Shown: piece by piece, positions 1-7,160 of the stretch
How the letters are laid out: the number at the start of each line of letters is the position of its first letter
How positions within the stretch are numbered: position 1 is the first letter of the stretch
NCBI GenBank assembly: GCA_021845555.1
Contig: JAJZVS010000170.1
Coordinates: forward strand, 1-8,170
Source: Pseudomonadota bacterium
Lineage (GTDB): Bacteria; Pseudomonadota; Alphaproteobacteria; Acetobacterales; Acetobacteraceae
DNA: 8,170 bases
Direction of reading: 5' to 3'
Made by a program: the position numbers and the translations under genes
The notes under the pieces: model-generated
Seen by the model: only the letters and a program-made list of their open reading frames with translations
Database searches by the model: none
What the model was told of the DNA's origin: nothing

Positions 1-1
1 T

Positions 2-268
2 GCGTATATCGCGCGCGTGTTCGCCCGGCTCGACCGGGCGGGGGCCTCGGCGAAGCTGCGGGCGGCGAATACCGCGTTCGGCTTCGTCAACGACGTGGCG
101 GCGTTCTCCCACCACCCGGCGCTGCGCCGCGCGGTGGTGGACACGCCGAACGGACCGGTCGCGATCGCCGCGCCCCCGGTGCGGACCAGCGAGGGCGAGC
201 GGGCGCTGGGCCCGGTGCCGGGTGTCGGCGAGCACGCCGCGGCGATCCGGGCCGAGTTCGCGGGGTAG
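2..268 (+). CDS. CaiB/BaiF (class III) CoA-transferase, C-terminal fragment
   Basis: Open frame that enters from the left edge and ends at TAG 266-268; the start lies outside the window. About 88 residues are visible. They read AYIARVFARLDRAG, then FVNDVAAFSHHPALRRAVV, then a segment in which NGPVAIAAPPVR precedes LGPVPGVGEHAAAIRAEF. This order matches the C-terminus of class III CoA-transferases: a hinge where a 'ND/NTV' turn precedes 'HP.LR', a strand ending in 'PVR', and a closing 'P.LGEHT..I' helix. Family members move CoA between carboxylic acids in the cytoplasm through a catalytic aspartate, which would lie upstream of the window, so substrate and activity cannot be judged. The final motif has GVGEHA where LGEHT is usual. 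The next gene converges on it 21 bases downstream. The family call rests on pattern memory, not a search. Confidence 0.68.
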   Translation, partial: AYIARVFARLDRAGASAKLRAANTAFGFVNDVAAFSHHPALRRAVVDTPNGPVAIAAPPVRTSEGERALGPVPGVGEHAAAIRAEFAG

Positions 269-289
269 GGGCCCGGGCGGCCCAACGTC

Positions 290-553
290 TCAGCGCCTGC
301 GTGCGCCCGGGCGTTCGTCCCCGGGACCGGGTGGAACGTCAGGAGCCTCGGCAAGGAAACCGAGCAGATCCTCGGGCCGTGCGTCGCCGGCGCGGCGGCG
401 GAGGAAGTCGGCTGCCGTTTCCACCGCACCGATCTTCTGCGCCACCGCGGTGGCGATCCATTGGTTGAGCGAGACCCCGTCCTGGCGGGCGAGCCGGGCG
501 GCTTCCGCCTTGAGCGTGGACGGGAGCTTCAGCGGATAGGTGGCTTTGCTCAT
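290..553 (-). CDS. HicB-like ribbon-helix-helix antitoxin
   Basis: An 87-residue protein. Residues 1-45 form a short strand (TYPLKLPSTL) followed by two helices with the phrase DGVSLNQWIATAVAQKIGAV. This is the ribbon-helix-helix pattern of Arc/CopG-type DNA-binding domains in the HicB-like antitoxin family. The rest (AADFLRRRAG, then a Pro/Asp-rich tail) is the usual toxin-contacting, poorly ordered end. Such proteins neutralise a partner toxin and repress their own operon by binding as dimers. The ATG at 553 is supported by an AGGAG ribosome-binding site 8 bases upstream and by the ATGA overlap with the stop of the preceding open stretch (550-642), an arrangement typical of toxin-antitoxin pairs. 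No intact toxin gene is present upstream, so this looks like an orphan antitoxin. Its natural partner class (PIN-domain or HicA-like) cannot be fixed from the antitoxin alone. Confidence 0.82.
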   Translation of the reverse strand: MSKATYPLKLPSTLKAEAARLARQDGVSLNQWIATAVAQKIGAVETAADFLRRRAGDARPEDLLGFLAEAPDVPPGPGDERPGARRR

Positions 554-642
554 GCTTGCAGCTCCTGGAGCAGGTCGCCGGGCCGGATCACCCGCAAGCC
601 GAACCGGGGGAACTCATGCCCGATCCGGACGAGACTTGTCGT
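550..642 (-). pseudogene. C-terminal remnant of a toxin gene (possibly PIN-domain)
   Basis: Reading the minus strand into the antitoxin start, one frame gives 30 codons after an in-frame TGA (643-645) and ends at TGA 552-550, overlapping the antitoxin ATG. The peptide contains EFPRFGLRVIRPGDLLQEL. It has the flavour of the last strand and helix of PIN-domain toxins, which often end in 'FG(I/V)RV(L/V)(T/R)P.(D/E)(L/F)L..L'. The whole N-terminal part with the acidic catalytic residues is missing, and I found no continuation in the other two frames up to about 760. The sequence is therefore best read as a decayed or truncated toxin gene whose 3' end survives because it carries the antitoxin ribosome-binding site. 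Alternatively it may simply be a leader region that happens to be open. Confidence 0.45.
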
Positions 643-804
643 TCATGCAAAGATTCCGGTTGCCGTCGCCTTCCCGCGCAGCGTAGCGCCGATCCCCCTG
701 CGCTCCGAACCGGCTCGATTGTTCCAGACCCGGCGCGGGCGTTAACGCCATCTTCACACGTCCTCGGCTACGGTGCGGTCTCCCCATCAAGGTCCGGCAT
801 CGTC

Positions 805-1521
805 TTGTCCGCCACGCTCCCCCCGCCCAGCCTGGCCCTCCGCCTCGTCGGCATCGCCGCGATGCTGGTGGAGCGCTTTCTCGGCCAGGCCAAAACCCTG
901 CTGCCCCCAGGGGAACTGGTGGAGGCGATGTGGCGCGCCGTCCAGCGCGCCTTCGTTCGCGTGCAGGTGCTCGCCGCCACGCCGCACCACGGGGCGCACC
1001 ACGGGGCGCACCACCGGGCGCCGCATGGCCCCGCCGTCCCCCGGCCCGCCCGCCGCCGCTCCGCCCCGCGCCCCGCCGCGCCCGGGCCGGACGGGGAGCT
1101 CAGCAGTGCCGATCTCTGGCGCGCGAACCGCGAGTACGGCTGGCTGCTCGCCATGATGCCCGCGCTGCGCGACGTGACGGAGCAGCTGGAAGACTGGCTA
1201 CGCGAGCGCACCCTCGATGACTTGCTGCACGCCGATCCCCGCTACATCCGCGCGGTGCGCGCGCTCGGCAGGATGCTGGGGGTGAACCCCGATCTGCTCC
1301 CGCCGCCCTATCGGGCCGGGCCGCCGGACGACCCGGCGGAGCCCGATCCCACCGATCTTCGCCTGGCCCCGCGCGGCTATCCGCGCCACTGGCGGGTGAA
1401 CCAGCAGGGCTTCGCGCTGCTGATGGCGGAGCGGAACGCCGCCTGGGCCCAAGCGGACCGGGCCCCCGCTCTGCAACCCGCCCCCGCTCTGCAACCCACC
1501 CAAGCGCCGCAACCCGCCTAA
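805..1521 (+). CDS. Uncharacterised protein, paralog A of a two-member family
   Basis: Not a family I can name. If it starts at TTG 805 it has 238 residues. The next candidate is ATG 862, 219 residues. TTG 805 is preferred because the resulting N-terminus (MSATLPPPSLALRLVG) lines up with paralog B (MPATPLLTRMTSLIAW), although only a distant AAGG (789-792) precedes it. N-terminus: a hydrophobic helix (residues 11-27), possibly amphipathic or membrane-associated. Residues 60-100: a Pro/Ala/Arg/His-rich linker with HHGA repeats. Residues 113-165: a conserved core, from WLL through QLED and ADPR to LGRMLGV and LLP, which matches B at 25 of 53 positions without gaps. The tail is Pro/Gln-rich with an APALQP repeat. 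No enzymatic motif, zinc ligand set or signal-peptidase site is evident. The 29-bp motif follows the stop codon by 19 bases. That this is a real gene is supported mainly by the paralogy. Confidence 0.75.
   Translation: MSATLPPPSLALRLVGIAAMLVERFLGQAKTLLPPGELVEAMWRAVQRAFVRVQVLAATPHHGAHHGAHHRAPHGPAVPRPARRRSAPRPAAPGPDGELSSADLWRANREYGWLLAMMPALRDVTEQLEDWLRERTLDDLLHADPRYIRAVRALGRMLGVNPDLLPPPYRAGPPDDPAEPDPTDLRLAPRGYPRHWRVNQQGFALLMAERNAAWAQADRAPALQPAPALQPTQAPQPA
985..1020 (+). repeat. Three 12-bp tandem repeats (HHGA-coding)
   Basis: The unit CACCACGGGGCG occurs at 985-996 and 997-1008, and with one change (CACCACCGGGCG) at 1009-1020. In the frame of paralog A it encodes HHGA-HHGA-HHRA within the low-complexity linker. 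The period is a multiple of three, so copy number can change without breaking the frame. Paralog B has no histidine run here, so the expansion is specific to A. Confidence 0.9.
1462..1497 (+). repeat. Perfect 18-bp tandem duplication in the 3' end of paralog A
   Basis: The unit GCCCCCGCTCTGCAACCC is present twice in direct succession (1462-1479, 1480-1497) without a mismatch. It encodes two APALQP hexapeptides, and related codons continue into the last residues (PTQAPQPA). The identity suggests a recent slippage or unequal-recombination event. It is in frame and lengthens a Pro/Gln-rich tail that paralog B lacks. Confidence 0.9.
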
Positions 1522-1540
1522 GCGCGGGCGGGAAACGTGC

Positions 1541-1569
1541 GCCGATTACGTTCCGATATCGACACTATA
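1541..1569 (+). promoter_or_regulatory. 29-bp conserved motif, copy 1 (putative promoter/operator of ridA-like operon)
   Basis: Begins 19 bases after the stop of paralog A. It reads GCCGATTACGTTC, then C, then GATATCGA, then CACTATA. It matches the minus-strand motif at 7161-7189 at 24 of 29 positions. Two heptamers, GATTACG and GATATCG, start 11 bp apart, and a -10-like CACTAT follows one base after the second heptamer. The next gene on this strand starts at 1696, giving a leader of roughly 120 bases if transcription begins just after the hexamer. The conservation is directly visible. A promoter or operator role is inferred, and no good -35 hexamer is evident. Confidence 0.5.
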
Positions 1570-1683
1570 CCTCCCGCCCGCGATCATCTAGGGCCACCCT
1601 CGGCTTCACCCGATTGTCCCGCACAGGCCCCCATTCCATGCTCCCTTCCGCCGCCGGTTGGTCTATCCTCTCCCCACCCACCC

Positions 1684-1690
1684 AAGGAGG
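1684..1690 (+). promoter_or_regulatory. Shine-Dalgarno sequence fixing the RidA-family start
   Basis: AAGGAGG, complementary to the 16S rRNA 3' end, lies 5 bases before ATG 1696. It selects that ATG over the longer upstream open frame, which reaches back to about 1537 with no family similarity. Confidence 0.85.
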
Positions 1691-1695
1691 CAGGA

Positions 1696-2163
1696 ATGGC
1701 GGAGCTGATCGAGGTGAAGCTGGCGGAACTCGGGATCACCCTCCCGCGGCCGGCGCCGCCGATCGCCACCTACGTGCCCTACGTCGTCACCGGGGACCTG
1801 GTGGTGATCTCCGGCCAGCTGCCGCTGCTCGACGGCAAGCTGCTCGTTACCGGCAAGCTCGGCGGCACGGTCGCGCTGGAAGCCGGCCAGCAGGCGGCGC
1901 AGCGCTGCTTCATCAACCTGCTCGCGCAGCTCAAGGCAGCCTGCGGCGGCGATCTCGACCGGGTGCGCAAGGTGGTCCGCCTGGGCGGCTACATCGCCTG
2001 CACGCCCGAGTTCACCCGCCACGCCGAAGTGATGAACGGCGCCTCCGACCTCGCCGTAGCGGTGTTCGGGGAGGTGGGGCGTCATGCGCGCACCACGGTC
2101 GGCGTGCCCGCTCTGCCGCTCGACGCCGCGGTGGAAGTGGAAGGCATGTTCGAGATCCTCTGA
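1696..2163 (+). CDS. RidA family (YjgF/YER057c/UK114) protein
   Basis: A 155-residue cytoplasmic protein of the RidA superfamily, trimers with active sites between subunits. Archetypal RidA hydrolyses reactive 2-aminoacrylate and other enamines or imines made by PLP enzymes. Visible family features: GDLVVISGQLPL (residues 33-44), the central helix with AQRCFINLLAQLKAA (68-82), DRVRKVVRLGGYIACTPEF (88-106), and HARTTVGV (130-137) followed by AVEVEG (145-150). Arg132 aligns with E. coli RidA Arg105 and Glu147 with Glu120, so the key arginine is kept. The protein is longer than classic RidA (about 128) and belongs to the roughly 150-residue subgroup common in alphaproteobacteria, many of which lack proven deaminase activity, so the exact substrate is open. 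A strong AAGGAGG precedes the start. The acyltransferase begins two bases after the stop, implying an operon. Confidence 0.93.
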   Translation: MAELIEVKLAELGITLPRPAPPIATYVPYVVTGDLVVISGQLPLLDGKLLVTGKLGGTVALEAGQQAAQRCFINLLAQLKAACGGDLDRVRKVVRLGGYIACTPEFTRHAEVMNGASDLAVAVFGEVGRHARTTVGVPALPLDAAVEVEGMFEIL

Positions 2164-2165
2164 CC

Positions 2166-3332
2166 ATGCCCGACGGCGCCCCAGCCCTCACGCTGACGCT
2201 GCATAGCGCGATCGCCGAGATCCCGGCGGCGGCGTGGGACGCCTGCGCCGGGGAAGGCAATCCGTTCGTCAGCCATGCCTTCCTGAGCGCGCTGGAAGAC
2301 AGCGGCTCGGCCGGGCCGCGCACCGGCTGGCTGCCGCGCCACGCCGCGCTGCGCGATGCCGCCGGGGGCCTGCTGGCGGTGGCGCCGATGTATGCGAAGT
2401 CGCACAGCTACGGCGAATACGTGTTCGACCACGGCTGGGCGAACGCGCTGGAACGCGCCGGCGGGGACTACTACCCGAAGCTACAGGTGGCGGTGCCGTT
2501 CAGCCCGGTGCCGGGGCCCCGCCTGCTGGTGCGTCCCGGCGCCGGCGTGCCGCACGCCACGCTGGCCGGCGCGCTGGCGCAGGCCTGCCGGGAACTCGGC
2601 CTGTCCTCCGTCCACGTCACCTTCTGCACCGAACCGGAATGGCAGGCGCTTGGCCAGTCCGGCTGGCTGCAACGGCTGGGGATGCAGTTCCACTGGGAGA
2701 ACGAAGGCTACGCCGGCTTCGAGGATTTCCTCGGCGCGCTGTCGTCGCGCAAGCGCAAGGTGCTGCGTCGCGAACGGCGGGACGCCAACGCCGCCGGCCT
2801 GACCTTCCAGGCGCTGTCCGGGACCGATCTGCGCGAACGCCACTGGGATGCGTTCTACCGGTTCTATACCTCCACCGTGGATCGCAAGTGGGGCAGCGCC
2901 TATCTCACGCGCCGCTTCTTCTCCCTGCTCGGCGAGCGGCTCGGCGATCGCGTGGTGCTGATGCTGGCCGAGAACGCGGGCAGGCCGGTGGCCGGCGCGC
3001 TCAACCTGGTCGGGGCGGAGGCGCTGTATGGCCGCAACTGGGGTTGCACCGGCGATTGGCCGTTCCTGCATTTCGAACTCTGCTACTATCGGGCGATCGA
3101 CTGGGCGATCGCGCACGGGCTGAAACGGGTGGAGGCCGGGGCGCAGGGACGCCACAAGATCCAGCGCGGCTACCTGCCGAAGCCGACCTATTCGGCGCAT
3201 TGGATCGCGCACGCCGGCCTGCGCCGCGCGGTGGCGGATTTCCTGGTCGAGGAACGCCGCGAGATCGCCACCGAAATGGACGCGCTGGCCGCCGACTCGC
3301 CGTTCCGCCAGGGTGGGGAAGAGCCGGGCTAA
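2166..3332 (+). CDS. DUF482 / FemAB-like N-acyltransferase (COG3146 type)
   Basis: A 388-residue cytoplasmic protein of the GNAT-fold family called 'peptidogalycan biosynthesis/recognition' or DUF482. Members resemble FemAB aminoacyl-transferases, but their substrate is unestablished. Typical motifs in order: NPFVSHAFLSALE (residues 32-44), YGEYVFDHGWA (82-92), YYPKLQVAVPFSPVPGPRLL (102-121), LSSRKRKVLRRER (192-204), LYGRNWG (287-293), HFELCYYRAIDWA (302-314), and EAGAQGRHKIQRGYLP (323-338) near the C-terminus. Length is normal for the family and no key block is missing. ATG 2166 is two bases after the RidA-family stop (TGACCATG) with only weak ribosome-binding signals, so translation is probably coupled. 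The TAA stop overlaps the TAG stop of convergent ppx. No direct functional link to its neighbours is visible. Confidence 0.9.
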   Translation: MPDGAPALTLTLHSAIAEIPAAAWDACAGEGNPFVSHAFLSALEDSGSAGPRTGWLPRHAALRDAAGGLLAVAPMYAKSHSYGEYVFDHGWANALERAGGDYYPKLQVAVPFSPVPGPRLLVRPGAGVPHATLAGALAQACRELGLSSVHVTFCTEPEWQALGQSGWLQRLGMQFHWENEGYAGFEDFLGALSSRKRKVLRRERRDANAAGLTFQALSGTDLRERHWDAFYRFYTSTVDRKWGSAYLTRRFFSLLGERLGDRVVLMLAENAGRPVAGALNLVGAEALYGRNWGCTGDWPFLHFELCYYRAIDWAIAHGLKRVEAGAQGRHKIQRGYLPKPTYSAHWIAHAGLRRAVADFLVEERREIATEMDALAADSPFRQGGEEPG

Positions 3333-4846
3333 AGTCCCGCCGGTCCCGCGCCCGTCGCTTCCGCAACGGCCTCCAGCCCCAATGCCTGCGCCAGCCGGTC
3401 CAGCCGGCGCAGCACGCCTTCGCCCACGAACAGCCCGCGCGCGGGATCGAGGCCCAGGCGCAGCCGGTTGCCCTCCACCCGCAAGGTTGCGCCGGTCAGC
3501 AACTCGGGCGTGCCGGCCGAGAGCGTGTAGGCCAGCCGCAGCGCCATCCCCAGCACTTCGGCGCGGTGCGTGCCGGCCACGTCCAGCAGCGCGCGGGCGG
3601 GGCGCAGGAACGCGGTGTCGGGATCGGCCTCGTAGCGCAGCGCCACGGCCAGCGCGAGGAAGGCGCGGGCATGGTGATCGAGGCCGATGCCGGGCTGGCG
3701 GAACACGCGCAGGAACGCCTGCTCGGCGCGGAACTCGGGATGGTCGCGGCTGCCGAGGTCGGACATCCAGCAGGCGCTCGCGCGCAGCCGCGCGGCCTCG
3801 GCGGCTTCGCCGCGAAACAGCGGCGCGGTCCAGTCGATCAGCGCCGGCGGCATGGCGGTGTCGCGGCCGAGCCAGCCGGCGTAGTGGTGCGCCGCGGCCA
3901 GCAGCGGGTCCTGGGCGCGCACCTCCGCCGACAGCCGGCGCATGTACCAGCCCTCGCGCAGGCCAGACGCGCTGAACACCACGCGGCGCGGCGACAGTAC
4001 GCGCAGCAGGCGGCGCAGCACGGCGGCGGCGAACGGCAGGTCCTCGATCCGCCGGCGCGGCACGCCGGGCTGGCGTTCCAGCGCGCGCCGCCCGGCGGTG
4101 GCGATCATGGCGGCAAGCTCGCGCGCCTCGTCGCGGCCGATGGTGTATTGGTGGACCATCTGCAACGGATAGGCGAGCTGCGCCATGTGCGCGCGCGCGA
4201 GCGCCCGCCAGGCGCCGCCCACCAGATAGAGATCGCGCCCTTCGGCGCTGGCAAGCCAGGGCACGGTGGCGAGTTCGGTCTCGACGATCGCGCGCGCCCG
4301 CTCGGGATCGCCGCCGGCGCGCTCGGCGAGCCGGATCACGCCGAGACCGAGGGTGCGCGCCGCGTCGTGCCGCCCGCCGGCGAGCCGCACCAGTTCGAGC
4401 GAGCCGCCGCCGATATCGGCCAGCACGCCCTCCGCGTCGGGGATGCCGCACAGCACGCCGAGGGCGGAATATTCCGCTTCCTCGGCGCCCGACAGCACCC
4501 GGATCGTCATCCCCGGCAGGCGTTCGCCCAGCGTGGCGACGAAGGCCGGACCGTTGCTCGCGTCGCGCACCGCGGCGGTGGCCAGCACCTCGATCGGCGC
4601 GGCGCGCATCGCGCGCGCCACCGCGTGGTAGCGGTGCATCACGGTGAACGCCTGCTCCATGCCGCCTTCGTTCAGCCGGCCGGTCGCCTGCAGGCCGCGG
4701 CCGAGCCGCAACACGGCTTTTTCGTTGAACACCGCCACCGGATTGCGCCCGAGCCCGTCATAGACGACGAGCCGCACCGAGTTGGAGCCGAGATCGACCA
4801 CCGCGCAGCGCGGCGCGAGGGGGGCGGCGCCGGGAATCGGGTCCAT
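3329..4846 (-). CDS. ppx: Exopolyphosphatase, Ppx/GppA family
   Basis: A 505-residue cytoplasmic enzyme of the Ppx/GppA family, in the sugar-kinase/actin/Hsp70 ATPase-fold superfamily. It removes terminal phosphates from long-chain polyphosphate; some relatives hydrolyse pppGpp instead. The first phosphate-binding loop is DLGSNSVRL (residues 18-26). The catalytic-glutamate region is SGAEEAEYSALG (119-130), where one of the two adjacent glutamates corresponds to E. coli Ppx Glu121. The second loop is DIGGGSLEL (144-152). After about residue 300 comes an HD-like helical C-terminal domain (WMSDLGSRDHPEF at 360-372, HHARAFLALAVALRY at 391-405), as in full-length Ppx. ATG 4846 lies one base after the ppk stop and has a GAGG ribosome-binding site inside the end of ppk, so the two are co-transcribed and probably coupled. 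Linkage to ppk favours Ppx over GppA. Its stop overlaps that of the convergent acyltransferase. Confidence 0.95.
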   Translation of the reverse strand: MDPIPGAAPLAPRCAVVDLGSNSVRLVVYDGLGRNPVAVFNEKAVLRLGRGLQATGRLNEGGMEQAFTVMHRYHAVARAMRAAPIEVLATAAVRDASNGPAFVATLGERLPGMTIRVLSGAEEAEYSALGVLCGIPDAEGVLADIGGGSLELVRLAGGRHDAARTLGLGVIRLAERAGGDPERARAIVETELATVPWLASAEGRDLYLVGGAWRALARAHMAQLAYPLQMVHQYTIGRDEARELAAMIATAGRRALERQPGVPRRRIEDLPFAAAVLRRLLRVLSPRRVVFSASGLREGWYMRRLSAEVRAQDPLLAAAHHYAGWLGRDTAMPPALIDWTAPLFRGEAAEAARLRASACWMSDLGSRDHPEFRAEQAFLRVFRQPGIGLDHHARAFLALAVALRYEADPDTAFLRPARALLDVAGTHRAEVLGMALRLAYTLSAGTPELLTGATLRVEGNRLRLGLDPARGLFVGEGVLRRLDRLAQALGLEAVAEATGAGPAGL

Positions 4847-4847
4847 C

Positions 4848-7058
4848 TCAGTCCTCGAGACCGCGGTCCGGACGGCGGGCGGGGGGCGGCAGCGCGGGAC
4901 CGTGCAGCGCCGAGCCGCGGCCCGACAACGAGGGATTCGTCATGAAATAATCATGCGCCGAAACCGGATTGCGTCCCGGCGGCACCCGCTGCCAGGTGCC
5001 GTCCGCGCGCAGTTCCCATGATTGCATCGTGTCCTTCAGGTTCACCACCATGATCTGGTCCAGCACCTGGGCGTGGACCGTGGGGTTGGTGATCGGCACC
5101 AGGCTTTCCACCCGCCAGTCCATGTTCCGCTCCATCCAGTCAGCCGAGCTGATATAGACCCGCGCCAGCCGCGAGGGGAGCTTGTGGCCGTTGCCGAAGG
5201 CGCAGATGCGGCTGTGCTCCAGGAACCGCCCGACGATCGACTTCACGCGGATGTTCTCCGACAGGCCGGGCACGCCGGGGCGCAGGCAGCAGATGCCGCG
5301 CACCACCGCCATGACGGACACCCCGGCGGCCGAGGCGCGATACAGCGCGTCGATCAGCTGGGCATCGACCAGGCTGTTCAGCTTGAGCCAGATGCCCGCC
5401 GGGCGGCCGGCATGGGCGAAGGCGATCTCGCGCTCGATCAGTTCGAGCAGCGCCGGGCGCAGGGTGAGCGGGGAGAAGGCGATCGCGTCCATCGATTCCG
5501 GGCGCGCGTAGCCGGTCAGGTAGTTGAACAGCCGCGCCGCGTCGCGGGTCAGGGCCGGCTCGCAGGTGAAGAAGCTCAGGTCGGTGTAGATGCGCGCGGT
5601 GATCGGATGGTAGTTGCCGGTGCCGAAATGCGCGTAGGAGCGCACCATCGCGCCCTCCCGCCGCACCACCAGCGACAGCTTCGCATGCGTCTTCAGCGCG
5701 GCGAAGCCATAGACCACCTGCACGCCGGCGGCTTCCAGGGTGCGCGCGAGGCGGATGTTCGTTTCCTCGTCGAAGCGGGCGCGCAGCTCGATCACGGCGG
5801 TGACGAATTTTCCGGCTTCCGCGGCCTCGATCAGCGCCTTCACGATCGGGCTGTCGCGCGAGGTGCGATAGAGCGTCTGCTTGACCGCGATCACGTTCGG
5901 ATCGAGCGCGGCCTGGCGCAGGAATTGCACCACCACGTCGAAACTCTCGAACGGATGGTGGACGATGATGTCCTTGGCGCGGATCGCGGCGAAGCAGTCG
6001 CCGGCGAAATCGCGGATGCGCTCGGGGAAGCGCGGCGTATAGGGTGGGAACAGCAGGTCCGGCCGGTCGTCCACGATCAGCTGGCGCAGGTCGGCGACAC
6101 CCAGGATGCCGTGCTGGACGAAGGTTTCCTCCGGCGTCGCGCCGAGTTCGGCGGCGACCAGATCGGCGAGCTCGCGCGGCATGTCGGCGCTGAGTTCGAG
6201 ATGGATCGCCACCCCGCGGCGGCGGCGCTTGAGCGCGGTCTCGTACGAGCGGACGAGGTCCTCGGCTTCTTCCTCGAACTCCACGTCGGTGTCGCGGATC
6301 AGGCGGAACAGGCCCTGGCCGGTGACGGTGAAGCCGGGGAACAGCCGGCGCAGGAACAGCCCGACCAGGTCTTCCAGCACGACGAAGCGGATGATCCCGC
6401 CCGATCCGGCGGGCAGGCGGACGAAGCGCTCCACCTGCGCTGGCAGCGGGATCAGTGCGCGCATGCCCTGGCCGTCCGCGGTGTGGCGCAGGCGCAGCGC
6501 CATCACGAGGCCCATGTTGGGGATGAACGGGAACGGATGCGCCGGATCGATCGCGAGCGGGGTCAGCACCGGGAAGACCCGCTCCATGAACCAGGCTTCC
6601 AGCCAGGCGTGATCCTCCCGCCCCAGGCTGGAAGCCTCGGCGAGGAGCAGACCGGCCGCGGCCAGTTGGGCGCGGACCGCGGTCCAGACGCGCTGCTGTT
6701 CTGCGAGCAGCGACTCGGCGCGCTCCCCGACCTCGACCAGTTGGCGCGCGGCGGTGCGTCCGTCGGGGGCGGGGGCGGTGACGCCGGCCTTGGCCTGGCC
6801 CACCAGTCCGGCCACCCGCACCGAGTAGAACTCATCGAGGTTGGAGGCGCTGATCGAGATGAAGCGCAGGCGTTCGAGCAGCGGGTGGCGGGGGTTTTCC
6901 GCCTCCTCGATCACGCGGTGGTTGAAGTCGAGCCAGGAGAGCTCGCGGTTGATGAAGCGCGCCGGGCTGTCCGGCGCGATCGGCGGCGGCGCGGCGTCGG
7001 GGTCGGTGGCCGCCGCCGGCGCGCGGGCCAGGGTTTCGGGCGCGATCTCCTGGTTCAT
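4848..7058 (-). CDS. ppk: Polyphosphate kinase 1
   Basis: A 736-residue PPK1, which reversibly transfers the ATP gamma-phosphate onto inorganic polyphosphate through a phosphohistidine intermediate; often membrane-peripheral. Residues 1-32 are an Ala/Pro-rich extension. The N domain starts at FINRELSWLDFNHRV (35-49) and includes ISASNLDEFYSVRVAG (69-84), whose Asn73 corresponds to the nucleotide-contacting E. coli Asn45. The catalytic core has KQTLYRTS (393-400), ELRARFDEE (424-432), LKTHAKLSLV (455-464), FGTGNYH (478-484), YTDLSFF (491-497), GICCLRPG (588-595) and RFLEHSRI (611-618). His458 aligns with phosphorylated His435 of E. coli PPK and His615 with His592, both at a constant offset of 23. 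Arg398 and Arg428 align with Arg375 and Arg405, and Asp493 with Asp470. All catalytic residues are intact. ATG 7058 has AGGA 7 bases upstream. ppx follows after one base. The 29-bp motif lies about 100 bases upstream. Confidence 0.97.
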   Translation of the reverse strand: MNQEIAPETLARAPAAATDPDAAPPPIAPDSPARFINRELSWLDFNHRVIEEAENPRHPLLERLRFISISASNLDEFYSVRVAGLVGQAKAGVTAPAPDGRTAARQLVEVGERAESLLAEQQRVWTAVRAQLAAAGLLLAEASSLGREDHAWLEAWFMERVFPVLTPLAIDPAHPFPFIPNMGLVMALRLRHTADGQGMRALIPLPAQVERFVRLPAGSGGIIRFVVLEDLVGLFLRRLFPGFTVTGQGLFRLIRDTDVEFEEEAEDLVRSYETALKRRRRGVAIHLELSADMPRELADLVAAELGATPEETFVQHGILGVADLRQLIVDDRPDLLFPPYTPRFPERIRDFAGDCFAAIRAKDIIVHHPFESFDVVVQFLRQAALDPNVIAVKQTLYRTSRDSPIVKALIEAAEAGKFVTAVIELRARFDEETNIRLARTLEAAGVQVVYGFAALKTHAKLSLVVRREGAMVRSYAHFGTGNYHPITARIYTDLSFFTCEPALTRDAARLFNYLTGYARPESMDAIAFSPLTLRPALLELIEREIAFAHAGRPAGIWLKLNSLVDAQLIDALYRASAAGVSVMAVVRGICCLRPGVPGLSENIRVKSIVGRFLEHSRICAFGNGHKLPSRLARVYISSADWMERNMDWRVESLVPITNPTVHAQVLDQIMVVNLKDTMQSWELRADGTWQRVPPGRNPVSAHDYFMTNPSLSGRGSALHGPALPPPARRPDRGLED

Positions 7059-7160
7059 CGCCCGATCCTACAGGCAAGCGGGGTTGGACCGCGAGGGGGG
7101 ATCGCGCGCCGCGCCGGGCGATCGGAGCGGGGGTTCCGCCGACTGCCGGTGGAACGGGCA

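Noticed and set aside
269..283. GGGCC-CGGGC-GGCCC hairpin between the CoA-transferase and antitoxin stops
   Set aside because: A 5-bp stem without a following T-run on either strand; expected by chance in such GC-rich DNA, so not called a terminator.
556..804. Upstream extension of paralog A to 556
   Set aside because: The extra residues have no similarity to paralog B and cross the antitoxin leader; the paralog alignment begins near TTG 805.
4411..4418. Third occurrence of CGATATCG
   Set aside because: It encodes part of the conserved DIGGGS loop of ppx (antisense of GCCGATATCGG) and lacks the second heptamer and the ACTATR end; treated as chance.
2481..4451. 656-codon open frame on the minus strand
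   Set aside because: Overlaps ppx in another frame and the acyltransferase antisense; arginine-rich shadow sequence.
2234..4945. 903-codon open frame on the plus strand
   Set aside because: Out of frame with the acyltransferase and then antisense to ppx, both of which are clear family members. Sequence is Arg/Gly/Ala-rich without domains.
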